Source: Callaeas wilsoni
Taxonomy: Eukaryota > Chordata > Aves > Passeriformes > Callaeidae
Direction of reading: 5' to 3'
Assembly: GCA_013398955.1 (NCBI GenBank)
Contig: VWPU01001365.1
Coordinates: forward strand, 1-64,000
Length of the DNA: 64,000 nucleotides
The notes under the pieces were generated by a model. The model saw only the letters and a program-made list of their open reading frames with translations, ran no database searches and had not been told where the DNA came from. The position numbers were made by a program, and so were the translations under genes. Numbering within the stretch: position 1 is the first letter of the stretch; the number at the start of each line of letters is the position of its first letter. Of this stretch, positions 44,977-58,200 are shown piece by piece.

Positions 44977-47900
44977 ACTGCATACTCTCATTCTCTGTAG
45001 CTCGGTTCATATGTGATTATTTACGTGGAGTGGAGAGGTTCCAAGGAGATGGGGGCAGAAGGAAGAGAGAGAGAGAGTTAACTAAAGTGGGAGGCAGGGA
45101 GAAAACCTGGCCATCTCTGGCCTTCTGGTGGGGGAGTCCAAGTTGCTGTTCCTCTCTTGTCTGGCAGTGCTTGGGACCTGGGAGCCAGGTTTTCCGCTCC
45201 AGAGGGGAATCACTGAGGCACTGGCCTATTTGTTGCTTGGCCTCCATTCTCTTTCCTTTCTGGGCCTTACATGTGAAAGTTTTGGAAACATAGTGGTTTT
45301 GTTCTGATACGTAATGAAAACAGATTTAAAAAACTTAAAATAAAAACCCTCTTTCGTATTTCTCATTCTGAATTGTGAAACAAAAATGCTTGTTTCTTGG
45401 CCAGCCCTGAGCACCAAATCTGAGAGGCAGAACTTGCAGCACAAAGATGGATGAAGTCAAACCTGACAAAACCTGATTGTGCATTCCTTTCCCATTTGTC
45501 AGCAGGCTCTTCTTCCTAATAGATAAAGACTTTTTGGACTATGCTCATACTTAGGTTGAGATATATTCTTTCATTCATCCCCTTTAGTCATGCTAAGGAA
45601 ACACAGCTCCTATTATTTCAGCCCAGTCCACTTCCCACACCTCCATGTTCCCAGCCTTGTGCCCAGTCTCTTGCTGAAGGATAGATCAGAATATGTCACA
45701 GAGGGTTGTTTAATGAAATACAAATTGAATCCAGCCCTTCTGTATCTTCATTATGCAACCAACCACCTGGTTCAGACATGGGGAAACCTGCACTTTCTAT
45801 TTTGAAGTGCTAGTTTTGGGAATCTCTCTGTAGGTTGTGTGGGACAATGCTGCAGGAGGAGACACAAGGTGTGGAAGAGAAACAGCTTGAGGGCACCATA
45901 GTCTTCCCATTGATGGGTGTTGGCAGGCCAGGCCTGTGGTGCAAATTCACAGCTTTGATGCACTGATGCGTGTCAGCTCAGCCCAAAGGGGAGGCACCAG
46001 CCTCAAAGCCACTGACTGGGATGCTGAGTAAGCACCCATGGTGCAGCACTTTTCACATCACGATTGCAGCTCTTAACGTAGTAAAGTTGGATTAGCACAG
46101 TGAAGAAAGAGAGCCTATTGCCAGAAACTTGAAACAGGATATTTGAGGGTCTCTCAAAGCAACACAATGCAGTGGCTTCACTGACTTTTGGGACTTTTCG
46201 TTGTAGGTTACAACTTTCACATTTCACACTGCATTAGCTGTTAAGGCTGCAAGCCTATTCCTGTCCCTCTGTATTTTAAAGAATAATACCAAAGGTGTTC
46301 AAAGATATTCAAAGTGCCGGCAGCACTGCTCTACCTTGCCTATAGCAGAGACTGAAAGTGCTGTGCTGGAAAATTTATCATACAGAGGTGCCCACCAGCA
46401 AATATCTGCAATGGGAGGCAGTTCTTTCATTTTGATTTTGCCTTTTTCCCCCCACTTTATTCCTTCCCCAGAATCTCTGCACTGTTCCCAAAAGCATTCT
46501 TCTTGCTTATCCTTGTTCTACTAAATTGACTTGTACTAGTCTATTTAACTGAATTTTCAGTACCACACATAGCTTTTGAACACTTATATTAAATATGTCA
46601 AAAGATATTTTTCTCACAGAAATGCTTCTTTTATTTTACATGGCTGATAAGGATACAGAAATAAAATTGCTGAGTCAAACTCGGCAAGAAGAGTTAAATG
46701 GACAGTTTTGAGTCTTCAGTGAAGAAGCCACATTAAAAGGAAAAGCTGTAAGATCATATTTCTTAACTGCTGGGCCGTTTTCACTCACTGGAAGAACTAG
46801 ATGAAGTTTTCAGTTTGCACTAGAGAAAGATGGTTACAGTGAAATCACTGTAACTCAGGGTTGTGGAGTAGGGAGGTCACCATGGATGACCTAGACTGTT
46901 AATCTTGAGGGACCGTTTTTCCTTCACAGTTATTGCAGCAATGCCATAAATCCGGCATTGCTTTTGAATAAATGCTGGTGTAATGCTCTGGGCACAGTAG
47001 GTGGTGTGCATGATCCTTGGTGACAGGGGTGATGTTACTGTGAAATCCATCTTGTTTGGGCCTATCTCATATCCCTAAACATTCAGGACTGGTAGCAGGC
47101 TTTGCTTGGAGACAGTTATTTTAGCAGCAACACAGAAGAGTTGCCTTGTGAAAGCTGCCCTTATTCTAAATGTCTCCATGCACCTTCAGTATAGTGAGTG
47201 AGTTATGCTGCATCCACTGCAGAATGACTGGAAATCAACCCAAACCAAACAGACCTGGAGGTTGATGATTTGGTTCCAGGTATTGTTTTATTACAGAGGA
47301 AGAAGCAAATGAAAATTTCAGTTTTGTGCTGAAGGCATCGTGTAGCCTGGTCAGTAGAAACCTTCAGTGCATAAATCAAAGCTTAGCTCAAGCAGCAGGT
47401 TAGCTTTGCTATTGAGTTTTAATGTTTATAAATGCAGCTTGAATTATGTCAGCCTTGATATTTATGGAACTGTGGAAGTGCTGAGTCAAAAGCATTCACA
47501 TTAATAAGGAAGTGCTGGGAACCACTGGGCTGATGCCAGTATCGACCAGTGTTATTAAGCTAAGAAGTTCTTTGGCATGGCTGAGCTAGGGAAGATCATA
47601 CCAAATTTATCTCTTGTGGATAGTCATTTGATTCATGGCTTCTGATTCACGTCTTTGTCTTGGACTGAAACCACCAACTTTCTTACAACCAGCTAAGAAA
47701 AACTGATTTTTTTTAGAAAGGTTTGACCATATTTTCAAGAAGGGCCACTCGTTTATCAGGAACATATCTTGGCAGCAGCCAGTGCCTTACTGATACATTA
47801 CTGGTTTGCATCTCACTGGACACACCACCTCTGAGAGATTTATTTCTCTAAGGCCCTGCACAGATTAGGGCAGCACTACAGCTGCTCTTTTGTACCAAGG

Positions 47901-49517
47901 GGTACCTGGTAGAGATTGAGTGCTCACAACTCTGCCTTTTTTCCATATGGTGCTGCTGAGAAGATTTGGGATCCTGGGCAAATACAACAGTTCCTTTCTT
48001 TGGTTGTCCCCAGGTGGTGCACTAAGAGAAAGGTGTCTCCCATGTATCTTTGGAGTTTCCTCATCAGAAAAAACCAACATTATTAAAAGAAGTGGTTTCA
48101 CCAGTGTAGCTTTATGTAAAATAAAACTTTTAAACGTACAAAGTGACTGTTTTTCATTGTTGCTGGTGATTAATATGGGTTTTTTCCCCTTGGAGTGGGA
48201 GATGTCTATTTATTTATTAGGGTTGCTATAAAGCAGCTGCAGTTTCTGGGTGACAGGCAACTTACTGCTCCCTTTTGGATGCACCTCCATCATTGCCCAC
48301 GTGTTTTTCAGCAATCTCAAAGCTTTGTGGCAGGATGCAGTAGAAGGTATTATTATTGCAATTTTGTAACGCGGCTATGGTCACACATGACTGGGGCAGA
48401 TGGAAGATCTGTGAGGTTTTTCTATTTGTGTTTTGAAGTTGGTATACTCCCTAACCTAACATACTCTGCATGTCTCAGCCAGAAACACCCAAATGAGAAA
48501 TTAGGAATATCAGTTTCACCTACCAAAGCTGACTGAACAACTGTTTAAAGCAAGTCTTATTGGTCACCCCATGGACATGTCTAGAAAACCACTTTCACAA
48601 AAAGACCCTAAAAGGCTCATTGAAACCTCAGGGGTTTGTGCTTGTTTTCTTTTCCCCCAGTGGTACATACCATTTGGCTGAAGCTTGAAAACACTGTGGG
48701 TTTGGGCCTTCTTTGTATTTAATCCATTCTCAGGTCCCTCCACCCTACCAGGAAGTTCCTGGGCAAATAGACTGTGTGTCAGATGAGCAGGGAAAGGGCA
48801 TAAACTTTATTGTTATGACTTTTAAGCAGAGATTTGTTTGGAAAGGGAGGAAGCCCAGTGTCCTGGGGAGAACAAAGGAGAGGTTTTGGTGAAGTGGTGT
48901 TTGCCACAATTACAGGAGAAGACTTTTGGGGTTGGATTCAGCTGTTGTGTGGATTGGTGCAAGAACAGGCTAACTGCTGATTACAGCAGAGTCGTGCCAG
49001 ATGTGCGTCAGCCTGTGAGAGTGTGCAGCTTCGCTTTCAGCCTTTTTATTCCCGTTCATGGCAGGCTGCTTTTTCTCTTCTTTCAGCTTTCTCTTGCTAA
49101 TGTTTGTGATGAACAATGGTCTGCTCCTTGTAATTGGAAGGGCATTACAAGTCGTGGATGCCATTGTTGCGGTAAACCACTGCCTTGTCATGGCTCTTAT
49201 GTCCTTGCTTTGTAAGAACAGAATAAGCTCTGTTTGGCATCTGCACATAGGATAACATCAAGTTTCTTCATCTGTCCAAGCGAGCATCTGCAGGGTCTAT
49301 AGTGCAGATGCACTTAACCTGGCCTGGCACCAGGAACATTATCTCTGTCCCTAGAAAGGCCTGGGATGTAATTGGTTGTCAAATCCCCATACATTACACA
49401 GACTCAAGCAAACTACTGCAGTTCGCCACAACCTTGGATTGTCTACTCACTTGAAAAAGAAAAGCTAGTGTTCTGCTTTGTGAAACTTATCACACCCCTT
49501 ACAATGCAAATCATACA
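44977..49517. other. Unique non-coding stretch
   Basis: No gene recognised. It includes a short GA-rich run near 45060-45080 and a hairpin at 46833-46854. The part near 47330-47590 has conserved-element-like texture. The 125-codon frame at 48838-49215 is not recognisable. Confidence 0.5.
46833..46854. repeat. Perfect 9-bp inverted repeat
   Basis: gttacagtg and cactgtaac are exact reverse complements separated by aaat. A possible dimeric factor site or chance. Confidence 0.8.
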
Positions 49518-49860
49518 ACAGAAACACAGAACGGGCTGGGTTAGAAGGGACCTTAAAGATGATTTAGTTCCAAGCCCCTTGCCAGGGACAGGGACACCTT
49601 CCACTAGATCAGGTAGCTCAAAACTCTGTTCAACCAGGCCTTGAACACTTCCAGGGTTGAGGCATTCACCACTTCCCTGGACAGCCTGCTCCAGTGCTTG
49701 ACAGCCCTTTTGGTGAAGAAATTTTTCCTAATACCCAAACTAAATCTCCCCTGGTGTGACTTGAGGCCATTTTCTCTTGTTGTATTGCCTGTTACTTGGC
49801 AGAAGAGACTGAATCCCACCTCACTGAAACCCCCTTTCAGGTTCTTGTGGAGGAGCCATC
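49518..49860 (-). mobile_element. CR1 LINE, 3' end with preserved ORF2 C-terminus
   Basis: The best-preserved repeat in the window. On the plus strand it begins 'acagaacgggctgggttagaagggaccttaaagatgat' and 'ccttgccagggacagggacaccttccactagatcagg', the inverted avian CR1 3' end. It continues into sequence that on the minus strand codes an uninterrupted ORF2 C-terminus: NLKGGFSEVGFSLFCQVTG, then RFSLGIRKNFFTKRAVKHW, then REVVNASTLEVFK, matching the CR1 motifs LKGGC-EVGVGLFSQVTG, RKNFFT-RV-HWNRLPREVV and SLEVFK. 5' truncated near 49860, with endonuclease and reverse transcriptase missing, so it cannot move itself. The open frame and low divergence suggest it is the youngest insertion here. Confidence 0.9.
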
Positions 49861-52800
49861 TGTGTGGACTCTGTGCTGGCAAACAAACAACCCAGTACAT
49901 GAATGCATCAGGAGAGCCTCTGTAGGACGTCTGCTCTGCTCCTGCCAGCTCTCCCAGATCCCATCAGCTCCCTGGCCCTTCAAAGCATGGGCACAAGCCC
50001 TAGAATAGACTTTGCAGTGACACATGGACACACCCTGGCAATTATAAACCCATTTTATTGACTTGCTCAGTAGAGCTTCAAAACATTAAACTGTCTTCTA
50101 AAGACTCTTTAGGAACATTTATGGGCTGCTCGTGTGGTCCATAGACCACAGCACAAAAGCTGCGCTGCTAAGATAATATTTCAGCTCCCCAAAAAACAAG
50201 TGACAGGGATACATCAATCTGCTGAGGGCTGGTCGAGACTTGAAGACAATTCAGGTGAAATTAAGGCTTTGCTTTGGTTCTCAGCAGAGCTCATCCTTCT
50301 TCCCTGATTTGTGGAAGGGTTGCATGAGTAAGGAAATGAGGCTGACATAAATGGAAGATCTGTCCCTGGGTCTCTGTCAGTGTTGACTATTGCCCACACT
50401 TGAATTTCTCCCTTGCGGTTAATCCGTCCTTTGCAGTTAATCCTTAGGCCAGGCAGTGAGGTGTCCCCCTCCTTCATTACATGACACCCCTGGGGCTCAC
50501 TCTCTCTTCCTAAATCCTGGAAGAGCTGAACCCCACTACTGATTCACTGTAGAGCATGGGAGAGTGTTTCTACTAGTGCTGGGCACACAGGAAGAGCCCT
50601 GGGAGGACAAGAAAGGACTGCTAGAATTGGAATGGCATTTGTGTGCATGTACCTTCTAACAGGGATATATTGTAAGATGATGAGTGGTCTTCAAATGAGC
50701 AGGACCCTGGACCAGTCATCCATAGTTAAAATACAACTGATTATAGCTTACAGAATGTGGTTTAGAGGTAGCACTTAATTAAATGGCATGTGCTAATTGT
50801 TAGTCATGTTGATTTTACAATGCAGGCAACATTTCATTGATGCTCTAAAAAAGAAGGGTAAATAAAAGGCAAGCATAAAGCCCAATGTAGCAAGACTAAT
50901 TCTGCAGAATGGATGCTTGCTTTTTCATTTCACCAGTGGAAGTCTTTAAAATAAACAGAACAACCAATTTAAAGCAGATGCATGGAACAATAATCAGGTT
51001 TCATCTCTGGTTTTAATATTTTTGAACCACATTGTTTGGTTCTCAGAGCTCAAAGGAACTGCAGACTGGATCAGAAGTTTTGCTATAAGTTAGCAGCTTG
51101 GAGGAAGTAGATTTGTGGCTGTATAACAGGGAGAGATGAAACATCCCTGTCTAAATAACTACATTATAATAAAATATGCAAGTGATGGAATCTGGAGACA
51201 AACGAACATCCAGAGCTCCTGCCTGTGAACTTGTTATCAGCTACAGCTTGGGAACAATAGAGCTAAGCAGTAAATGGCCAGCTCAAGCGCTGCTTCTTCA
51301 ACGATGAAACGGTAAACTCACAATTTTTATTGGTAGTTGCTATCCTGTGTGCCACAAAAAATGAAATGTGGAGTGAATCAACGTTGTGTGAAAACAGGGC
51401 TTATTACTGAGGAGTAGTATGATCACATTTTTACTTCCCTTGGTGACTTTTGGGAGGGACTACATAACAAAGTAGCAAATATATAGAAAGCCCTCTGGAA
51501 AGCCACATGGGTCTGATTTCCTATTTCCCTGCCCACTGTGTCATCATTTACCTCAGAGGCTTTGCATAACTGTGTGTGACTACCCACAGCTTCTGATCTC
51601 GTGAGACTGAAGTCATTCTTCAAACAGCAGTCAGCTTTTAAGGACTTGGTGGAGGGGGAGATGATGTTAGGCAGGACAGCTAAGCTAAGACAAAGAAATG
51701 TTTTTCAGACAGGGAGCAAATGCTAAAAATTCCCTGGGGACCAGTCTTGTGACACAGTTATACCATTGCAGACAAGTTTCAAAGCTGTGGGTAGGGTGGG
51801 TGCCTTTTGCCAGCCTGGCTCAGACAAGTTGTGCAAAACCCCAAGCACTCCAAGACAAGGGGTGTTTACCTGTGTGTGTTACCAGGACACTTGCCGAGAG
51901 CATAAAAAAACCAAAATGGTGCTGGAGGGAAGTCTCACAAACTTATTGGAACCTCGGTGGGGTTGTCTGTTTTGGTTTGGTTTTCCGTCAGGCAGTTTGA
52001 AGGGATAATTTAGATATTTTCCCACTGGCAATTGTGAGCTCCAAAATCTTTAAGACCAAATCACCCTTGGTCACAGGGTGCACTTCAGAAGGGTTGTGAC
52101 ATCCCACTGCTTGATGCGAGAGTGGCCAACCACCTGTGCTGGCAAGAGCACCATGGGCAGAGAGGAGAAGATCAGACTGTGCCCACAGGTGTTGCCTTCA
52201 GCTGCAGTACCCATATGGATTTGGAAAGGCAGATTATTTTACCTCTCTTGGCATGTTTTGTGCTGCTGATGCAGAGTCACCCACAGAAGGGGAGATATGA
52301 ACGGGAGAGGCGATGTTGTGGCTGCAGCAGGCAGGGAGGGATTCAGCTCAGGGCAACGTGCTTAATGCAATGATAAGGGCTGGAGTGCTTTGCATTAAGG
52401 TAGGGTATAATCCATTACTTAGCAAACATGTTGTCCCTCATTTCCTCATGTTTCTGCTTATTTCTTTGCCTTTTTTTTCCCATTGTGAGTGATTTAAGTG
52501 ATTTATCTTTAAGGGCCCCTGTAAGTAGACATTAAGTAGCAGTAGAATCTGCAGGCATCTATGTCCTGGTGCCTGATGAACCACCACTAGCCCTCAGTAA
52601 AAACATCTACCTTGTCATGTTCATTGAAGGCTAGTAGCCTGATCCAAAAGATCCTACTGAGCTTTTTTTCCTCCTTTGATTTACAGTTCCAGATTGTGAG
52701 ATCACAGGACAGCCTGATATTTGTTACAATTTCCAAATGTGGAGAGAGTACCTCCCTCCCCCTTTTGCTACTCACATACTTGTAATTAATTTGTGTTCAC

Positions 52801-55263
52801 AGCTTCCCATTCTGATCTCCAGCCTTTTTTTAAAACAGCCATCCTCCTCCCCCTTCTGCACTCCTTATGTGTAGTTTCAGCATGCTTTGGTCTGTTTCTG
52901 TGTAAAAACACTCAAAAACAGCACCAGAAATTATGAAACCACTTAAGCCTTAAGATTAAAAAACAGTCCAAAACTGTTTATATTCACAAATGGTACCTAT
53001 TTAAACAGTTTTTGCAACTATTGCTTCCTCTGGTAGCAAGTTTAATTTTAAAAAATTTGAATTTAATTCCAAAAGGATAAATAGGACAGCAGATATTTAC
53101 AGAAGAATTGGATTGTTGTTATGAAAAGAGCATTTTCTCCACAGCCTTCCAAATGAGATCTAAACAGCATCTTACAAAAGACTAAAACACAATCTATCAG
53201 TCCAGCACAGAAAAAATATAACTCCAAGCATTTTTGTAATAACAAAACATTACCAATAAACAGAGTAAAGATTGCAGGGCCATTTTTTTCTACCCTCTAT
53301 TTCTGCTCTATCCTGTTAAGCTCTTTCTGCAGCACAATGAGATTCAGTGTTAAGAAATGGGTGACTAAATTCTGCATAATATCCCTTTAAATGCATTAAT
53401 TAAGAAAATATGTGTGCTTGGCTCGTAGAAAAGGATCTTAGCCTCTAAGAAGCACAGAAGAAAGGTGAAAGTGTGGGATGATGAGCAAGTTGTCCAGCCC
53501 AGAGCTTGCATGCTGCAACCCTGTCCCTGTAGCCTCCCTTTGAAACAGCAGAAAATACTCCAGTGCACAGCGGGAGGCAAGCAGCCATGTGGATGTTTGC
53601 ATATTTTGATGGAAATGATGACAGCCTTGGCAAATGATAGGAGCTTTACCCTGAGTCCTGCTGAGAAATACCAGTAATGAAGGAATACAGTATTCGGATG
53701 CCACACAAATTCATTTCTCATCCTCTTTAGAAACAATTAATGCAACTAAGGACAAGCCTGTCTTCCTGGTTAGGTAAAATTGGAAGGAGAATAAAAGTCA
53801 TCACAACTTCCAAACCAATGAGCTACAGAAGCAGTTTTCACTTTTTCCTGGCTACAGCAGACTGCTATGATTTATTGATGGATTCCACCCCCAGTATTTC
53901 AGTGTTAGATTCAGTTTGCTGCTTGTTTTCCTTCTTTAGGAACTGAGGTATCAGACTGATTAAAGTATGAGAAAATGTACAAGAGGTGTTTTATTTAGGC
54001 AGCTTTTCCATCAGGAGAGAAATATATGGGAAAGAAAAACAATAAAACATCTGACAATTTATCACACAACTATGAGCATGATGATAAACAAAAATAGTTT
54101 GACAGAAATTAAAATACTCATTTATACCTGGTGATTTTGACCACTTGCAAAGCCTTTAGGCACCCAGAAAGTGTGGCCTTGTCATTAACCCAATATGCCT
54201 TTGACAGGGAGAGGGGTGTCTTCACTGTAAAGGCATTTGACCATCCTACACTCAGGGCTGATCCTTGTTGTACCTCATGACATCATTCCAAATGTTTTAG
54301 TGGTTACCAACTGTTTTGCCGGACAGTAAAGGAAGCTGATCAAAGCTCACCTCCAGAGACATGTTGATGATATATATTTTTTGTAGTGCTGCTCCCTAAC
54401 CAAGCCCTGCATTCTCCTCCAGAATCAACACGGGCCTATGCACCACAGGTCTGCAAATGGATATGGTTTTGGAATTTTTTTTTGCAAGGAACCAGCTTGC
54501 TCTGAACATATCTCTGTCCTAAGCACTACAAGAACTAAGTGCTAAATATTGCCTCATGATACCCTGTTTCTGCTGGAAGAGTCTTCGCAGAGGCAAAGAA
54601 GGGCCTTGGCATTCTGTGCATTCCTTGTTTGCAGTCAGGTCAGCTTAAAAAGATAAAGTGCAATCTGCTGCTTGCTATCCGTCATGACAAATGAAGCCTG
54701 ATAACTTCAGAGTAATGTTTAGCTTGTCATTCTTGGGCCATTACACTGAGTTAGGAGTGCTAGAAAAAGGGATTTATTTCCTTCTCTCTCTCTTACTGTA
54801 ATAAGTCTCAGATTAATAATGCTGCAAGCTTCAAAGTCTGTTTTGTTCATAGCTGCTGGCTGGGGAACAGGCAAAAACAAAGATCAGATTTGCAATGATC
54901 TGGGCATTAAATCCCTTCGAAAAGTGTTTTTTGGCACCATGGTGAAGAGCTATTAATGACATTCCTGGATGACTGCAGAATAATAACAAGTTTTTATAAA
55001 TGGCTATAACATCTTGGATTAGCTACCTGACAAATAGGTGTTTGCAGTTGATTTAGGGCCCAGATCTCCCTTCTGCTAAGGCCTTTTTCCATTGCTGCTT
55101 TATAGGAGCATGAAAGGGAATCAGGACCCAGTTTAAATCGGAATGACACTTTCAGGATGCAGCCACCTGCTTGACAAACAGGGCAGCAGGGATCAACCAT
55201 GCCCAGAAATGAATGGGGACCAGCAGCTGAAACATTTGATTGTGTCTGCAAATAGAGCACATT
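49861..55263. other. Unique non-coding stretch
   Basis: No gene or interspersed repeat recognised over about 5.4 kb. Segments near 50740-51010 and 54640-55010 look like candidate conserved regulatory DNA (see findings). The 123-codon frame at 53365-53736 overlaps several others and is not recognisable. Confidence 0.5.
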
Positions 55264-55290
55264 AAAAAAAACCAAACCAAAACCAACCAA
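55264..55290. repeat. A-rich (AACC/AAACC) low-complexity tract
   Basis: A-run followed by accaaaccaaaaccaacc. A similar short A/C-rich patch adjoins the A-run at 63763. Confidence 0.75.
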
Positions 55291-58200
55291 ATAGCCCACA
55301 AAAAGTTCAAAACTCGAAAGAAAAAAAGTAGTAGGTGAAGTTGGAGAATCTGACTGGCTCAGAGTAAAAAATATCTCTCAGGTATAAGTGCCCGAAGGAT
55401 ATGAGCAGACTGCTGTGTTAACCTCACCGCTAGCTAATGGCTGACCTTCCTGGAAGAGGACTGCTGGCTGCTTTTCCCAGGTAAGTCAGACAGAATTTTA
55501 AAAATCATCCTGGAGCTTTCATTTTCAAGCTTGCTTGAGTTCATTTAACTTTTGAGACATCATTCCTTGTGTCTAAATATAGGAAAGTGTGTCGCAATGT
55601 CAAGAACTTTTTGCTGAAGCTTTTCCTGTGACTCACACATGTGCTGTTTAGGTTGCTACATTCATTGCAAGTGCCTGCTCCAGACAGAAATGGCAACGAG
55701 GGTTGCTTAAACCAGTTCATACTTTTCAGCTTCGCAGAACATCATCCAGCGCGTTGCTGGTGTGTCAGGTGCTGACTCTGGGAGGCACCACTCCCTGCTC
55801 ACAGGGCAGCGAACACTCCTAGTAGGTACGCTGGTAGTAGTTTTCTGACCAGGCAGATATTGAGAGCAAGCAAGAGAAATGGGTAGGGAACAAGCTGTCC
55901 CAGAATTTAAATCTTTCCTTTTACATTTTGCAGCATCCACAGGTGTGCAGGGATAAGCAAAAAAGAAGAGCGAGCGATATCATGCTGCTGCTTCCTTTTT
56001 GTTTTTTTAATTCCCAAATGATGCTGGCCAGGTAGACCCACCACCAGAAACCTTTTCATTAGAGGAAAAAAAGAATTTTTGGATGCAATCTGTGTGCATG
56101 CAGTGAAACAATTTATTGCAAGAAAGCAAGTTCATGCACATGTGGTCCAATGAGCCAATTTTTTTAAGCAGAGGACACATAGCAGACCAGAGTAGTCACG
56201 GGAATTAGGACACAGTTCAGAGGGGAAGTTCTGGTATTGCCCACAGCTGAGTGACAGTAACTGGGAGGAGCACTCTAAGGTCACACAGTGGTCAGTTTTC
56301 TAAAGAGGGACATGCCAGAAGCACAAAGCCAGGCAAGACTTACTGACTGCACCCTTAAAAGATTCTCTGCTGCAGGAATTCTTAGTGGGGGGTAAGAAGT
56401 TTCTTGCCTCGTCTTACTGGAAGAGGTGGGAAGCAAGGACGTTTGTGGGAGTAAAATGCACTGCCTTGAGCTGATCATTCCCTCATGGCACTTGTGGGTC
56501 CTGTCTAATCCTTTTCTCTGGCAATGTTGTTGTCCATCTGTGTTTATCTCAACTCTGAGCGTCCCATTGGCTTTCAAATTTGTGGATGTGCTCCAGATTC
56601 AGTGATGAATTTGGACTTTGTGATATTTATATCTCCACCCTTCCTTGACTGTTGCACAAGATTACATACTGGAATTTTTAACCCCAGGTTTTAAAAGAGT
56701 TGTCATTGATTTAGGGGAGGAAAAGAAAAAGAGAGCTTTCTTGTCTTTAAAAAATGTAGAGAGGAATAAAGTTTAGGAGGTGGTTAACTTTTAACTGTGT
56801 TCAAGAGAGCTTGAACCTCATCAGACTGTGAGATCTGTGAAGTATGACAGGATGAAAACATGTTCCCATGAAAGTAAGTTGTTGCAGCTGGGGAAGGAAG
56901 TGAGGAACAAACCCCAAAGGAACATGATCCTGACTTGGGGGAAGCAAATCTTCAACCCATTCCTAGCAAATAAAAATGCTGCAGCTGGTCTGCTGATTGT
57001 ATGGTAGGTAGCAGAAGAGAAGAGAAAGTGAATGGAGGTGGCGTTTTCCAGATGGAGTATGTCCCATGTGCCAGGACAGTCTCTCCTCTGACCCCAGCTG
57101 CCCTGGAAGAGGATGAGCAGTCTCAAGTAATCTGTGCTTCTGCCAGCTGTGACTGCCCCAGGGCCCTTAGCTTCCCTGAGATACAGGTGTAGTGGGGCTG
57201 CCCAAAAGGACTCTATCTCCTCTCTCCTTGCAGCTCCCACTGCACCCCCTGTGCTCTGGGTCCTTTGGTGGGGTCCCACACCCCTGCAGTAGCAGCTGCA
57301 CATCCTTCCCCCTACCACCCACTCCAGGGCTGCCGGCCCCCTTCTCTTCCCTGGGCAGTCAGGGGAATGAGCTTTTACTCCTGCAGGACCATTAATCATT
57401 CCTTGCACTGAAGATAGATTTAAGGGATGAAACCGTGACTTGCAGTTACAAACTTCTGACTGAATGTTTTCATTCTTAAGCTGTCACAGACCTCTATATT
57501 TAGTCAGCTGGAACAGTGGCAGGATTATTAGCATCAGTAATTTATGGTGTTTGTGATGCGTTTTCAGAATCTTACCCAAAAGGAAGAATTCCAAAATATT
57601 TTATTTAATCTATTAAAATAATTGAGTGAAATTGAACTTTCATTTTTAACTATTATAATGTTGAATTGCCGAAGCCAAGAAAACCACCAGCAACTTTTGT
57701 TTGGTTGCTTTTTGTTGTTGTTGTTACAGTAGAATATTGCAAGAATCAGACTGATCAACACCAAAGAACAGGACTTTTTTTTTTACAGTACTGAGCAAGT
57801 TGCACAACAGTTGGCATCTTTAAAGGGACTGAGTACACTTCATCTTTTAATGAAATTAATGAAATTTAGGGCTTATCAGTACTTCTGAGGATCAGACCTT
57901 GTATCTCTCTGCTTTAGTTTCCTTGAAGTTAATTGCACTTTGATTAAACTCTGGGGTTTTTTGAACTTGACTACATCCTAGGAACATTACAGGAATTCAT
58001 CTGGGACTCAGAACACCTATTGCTTTTCCCTGAACGGGGGTGACAAGGAGCAAAACAAGCAGCTACACATGGCATCAGCTTTCCCACACAAGATTGTTGT
58101 GATTACTAACCTTTGTGGAGTACACGGTGTTTTACAAATGGAAAGCACTCTGCAAGAAATAGATTTTTGTTGTTGCCTATAAAGGCAGAAAGAGAAAAAT

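Noticed and set aside
56821..57408. 195-codon minus-strand open frame
   Set aside because: Lies in a G+C-richer patch with opposing open frames, has no recognisable motif and shows no exon-like boundaries that I can support.
58084..58145. MIR-like start ('attactaacctttgtggagtacac-gtgttttacaaatgg')
   Set aside because: Too short and gapped to separate from chance.
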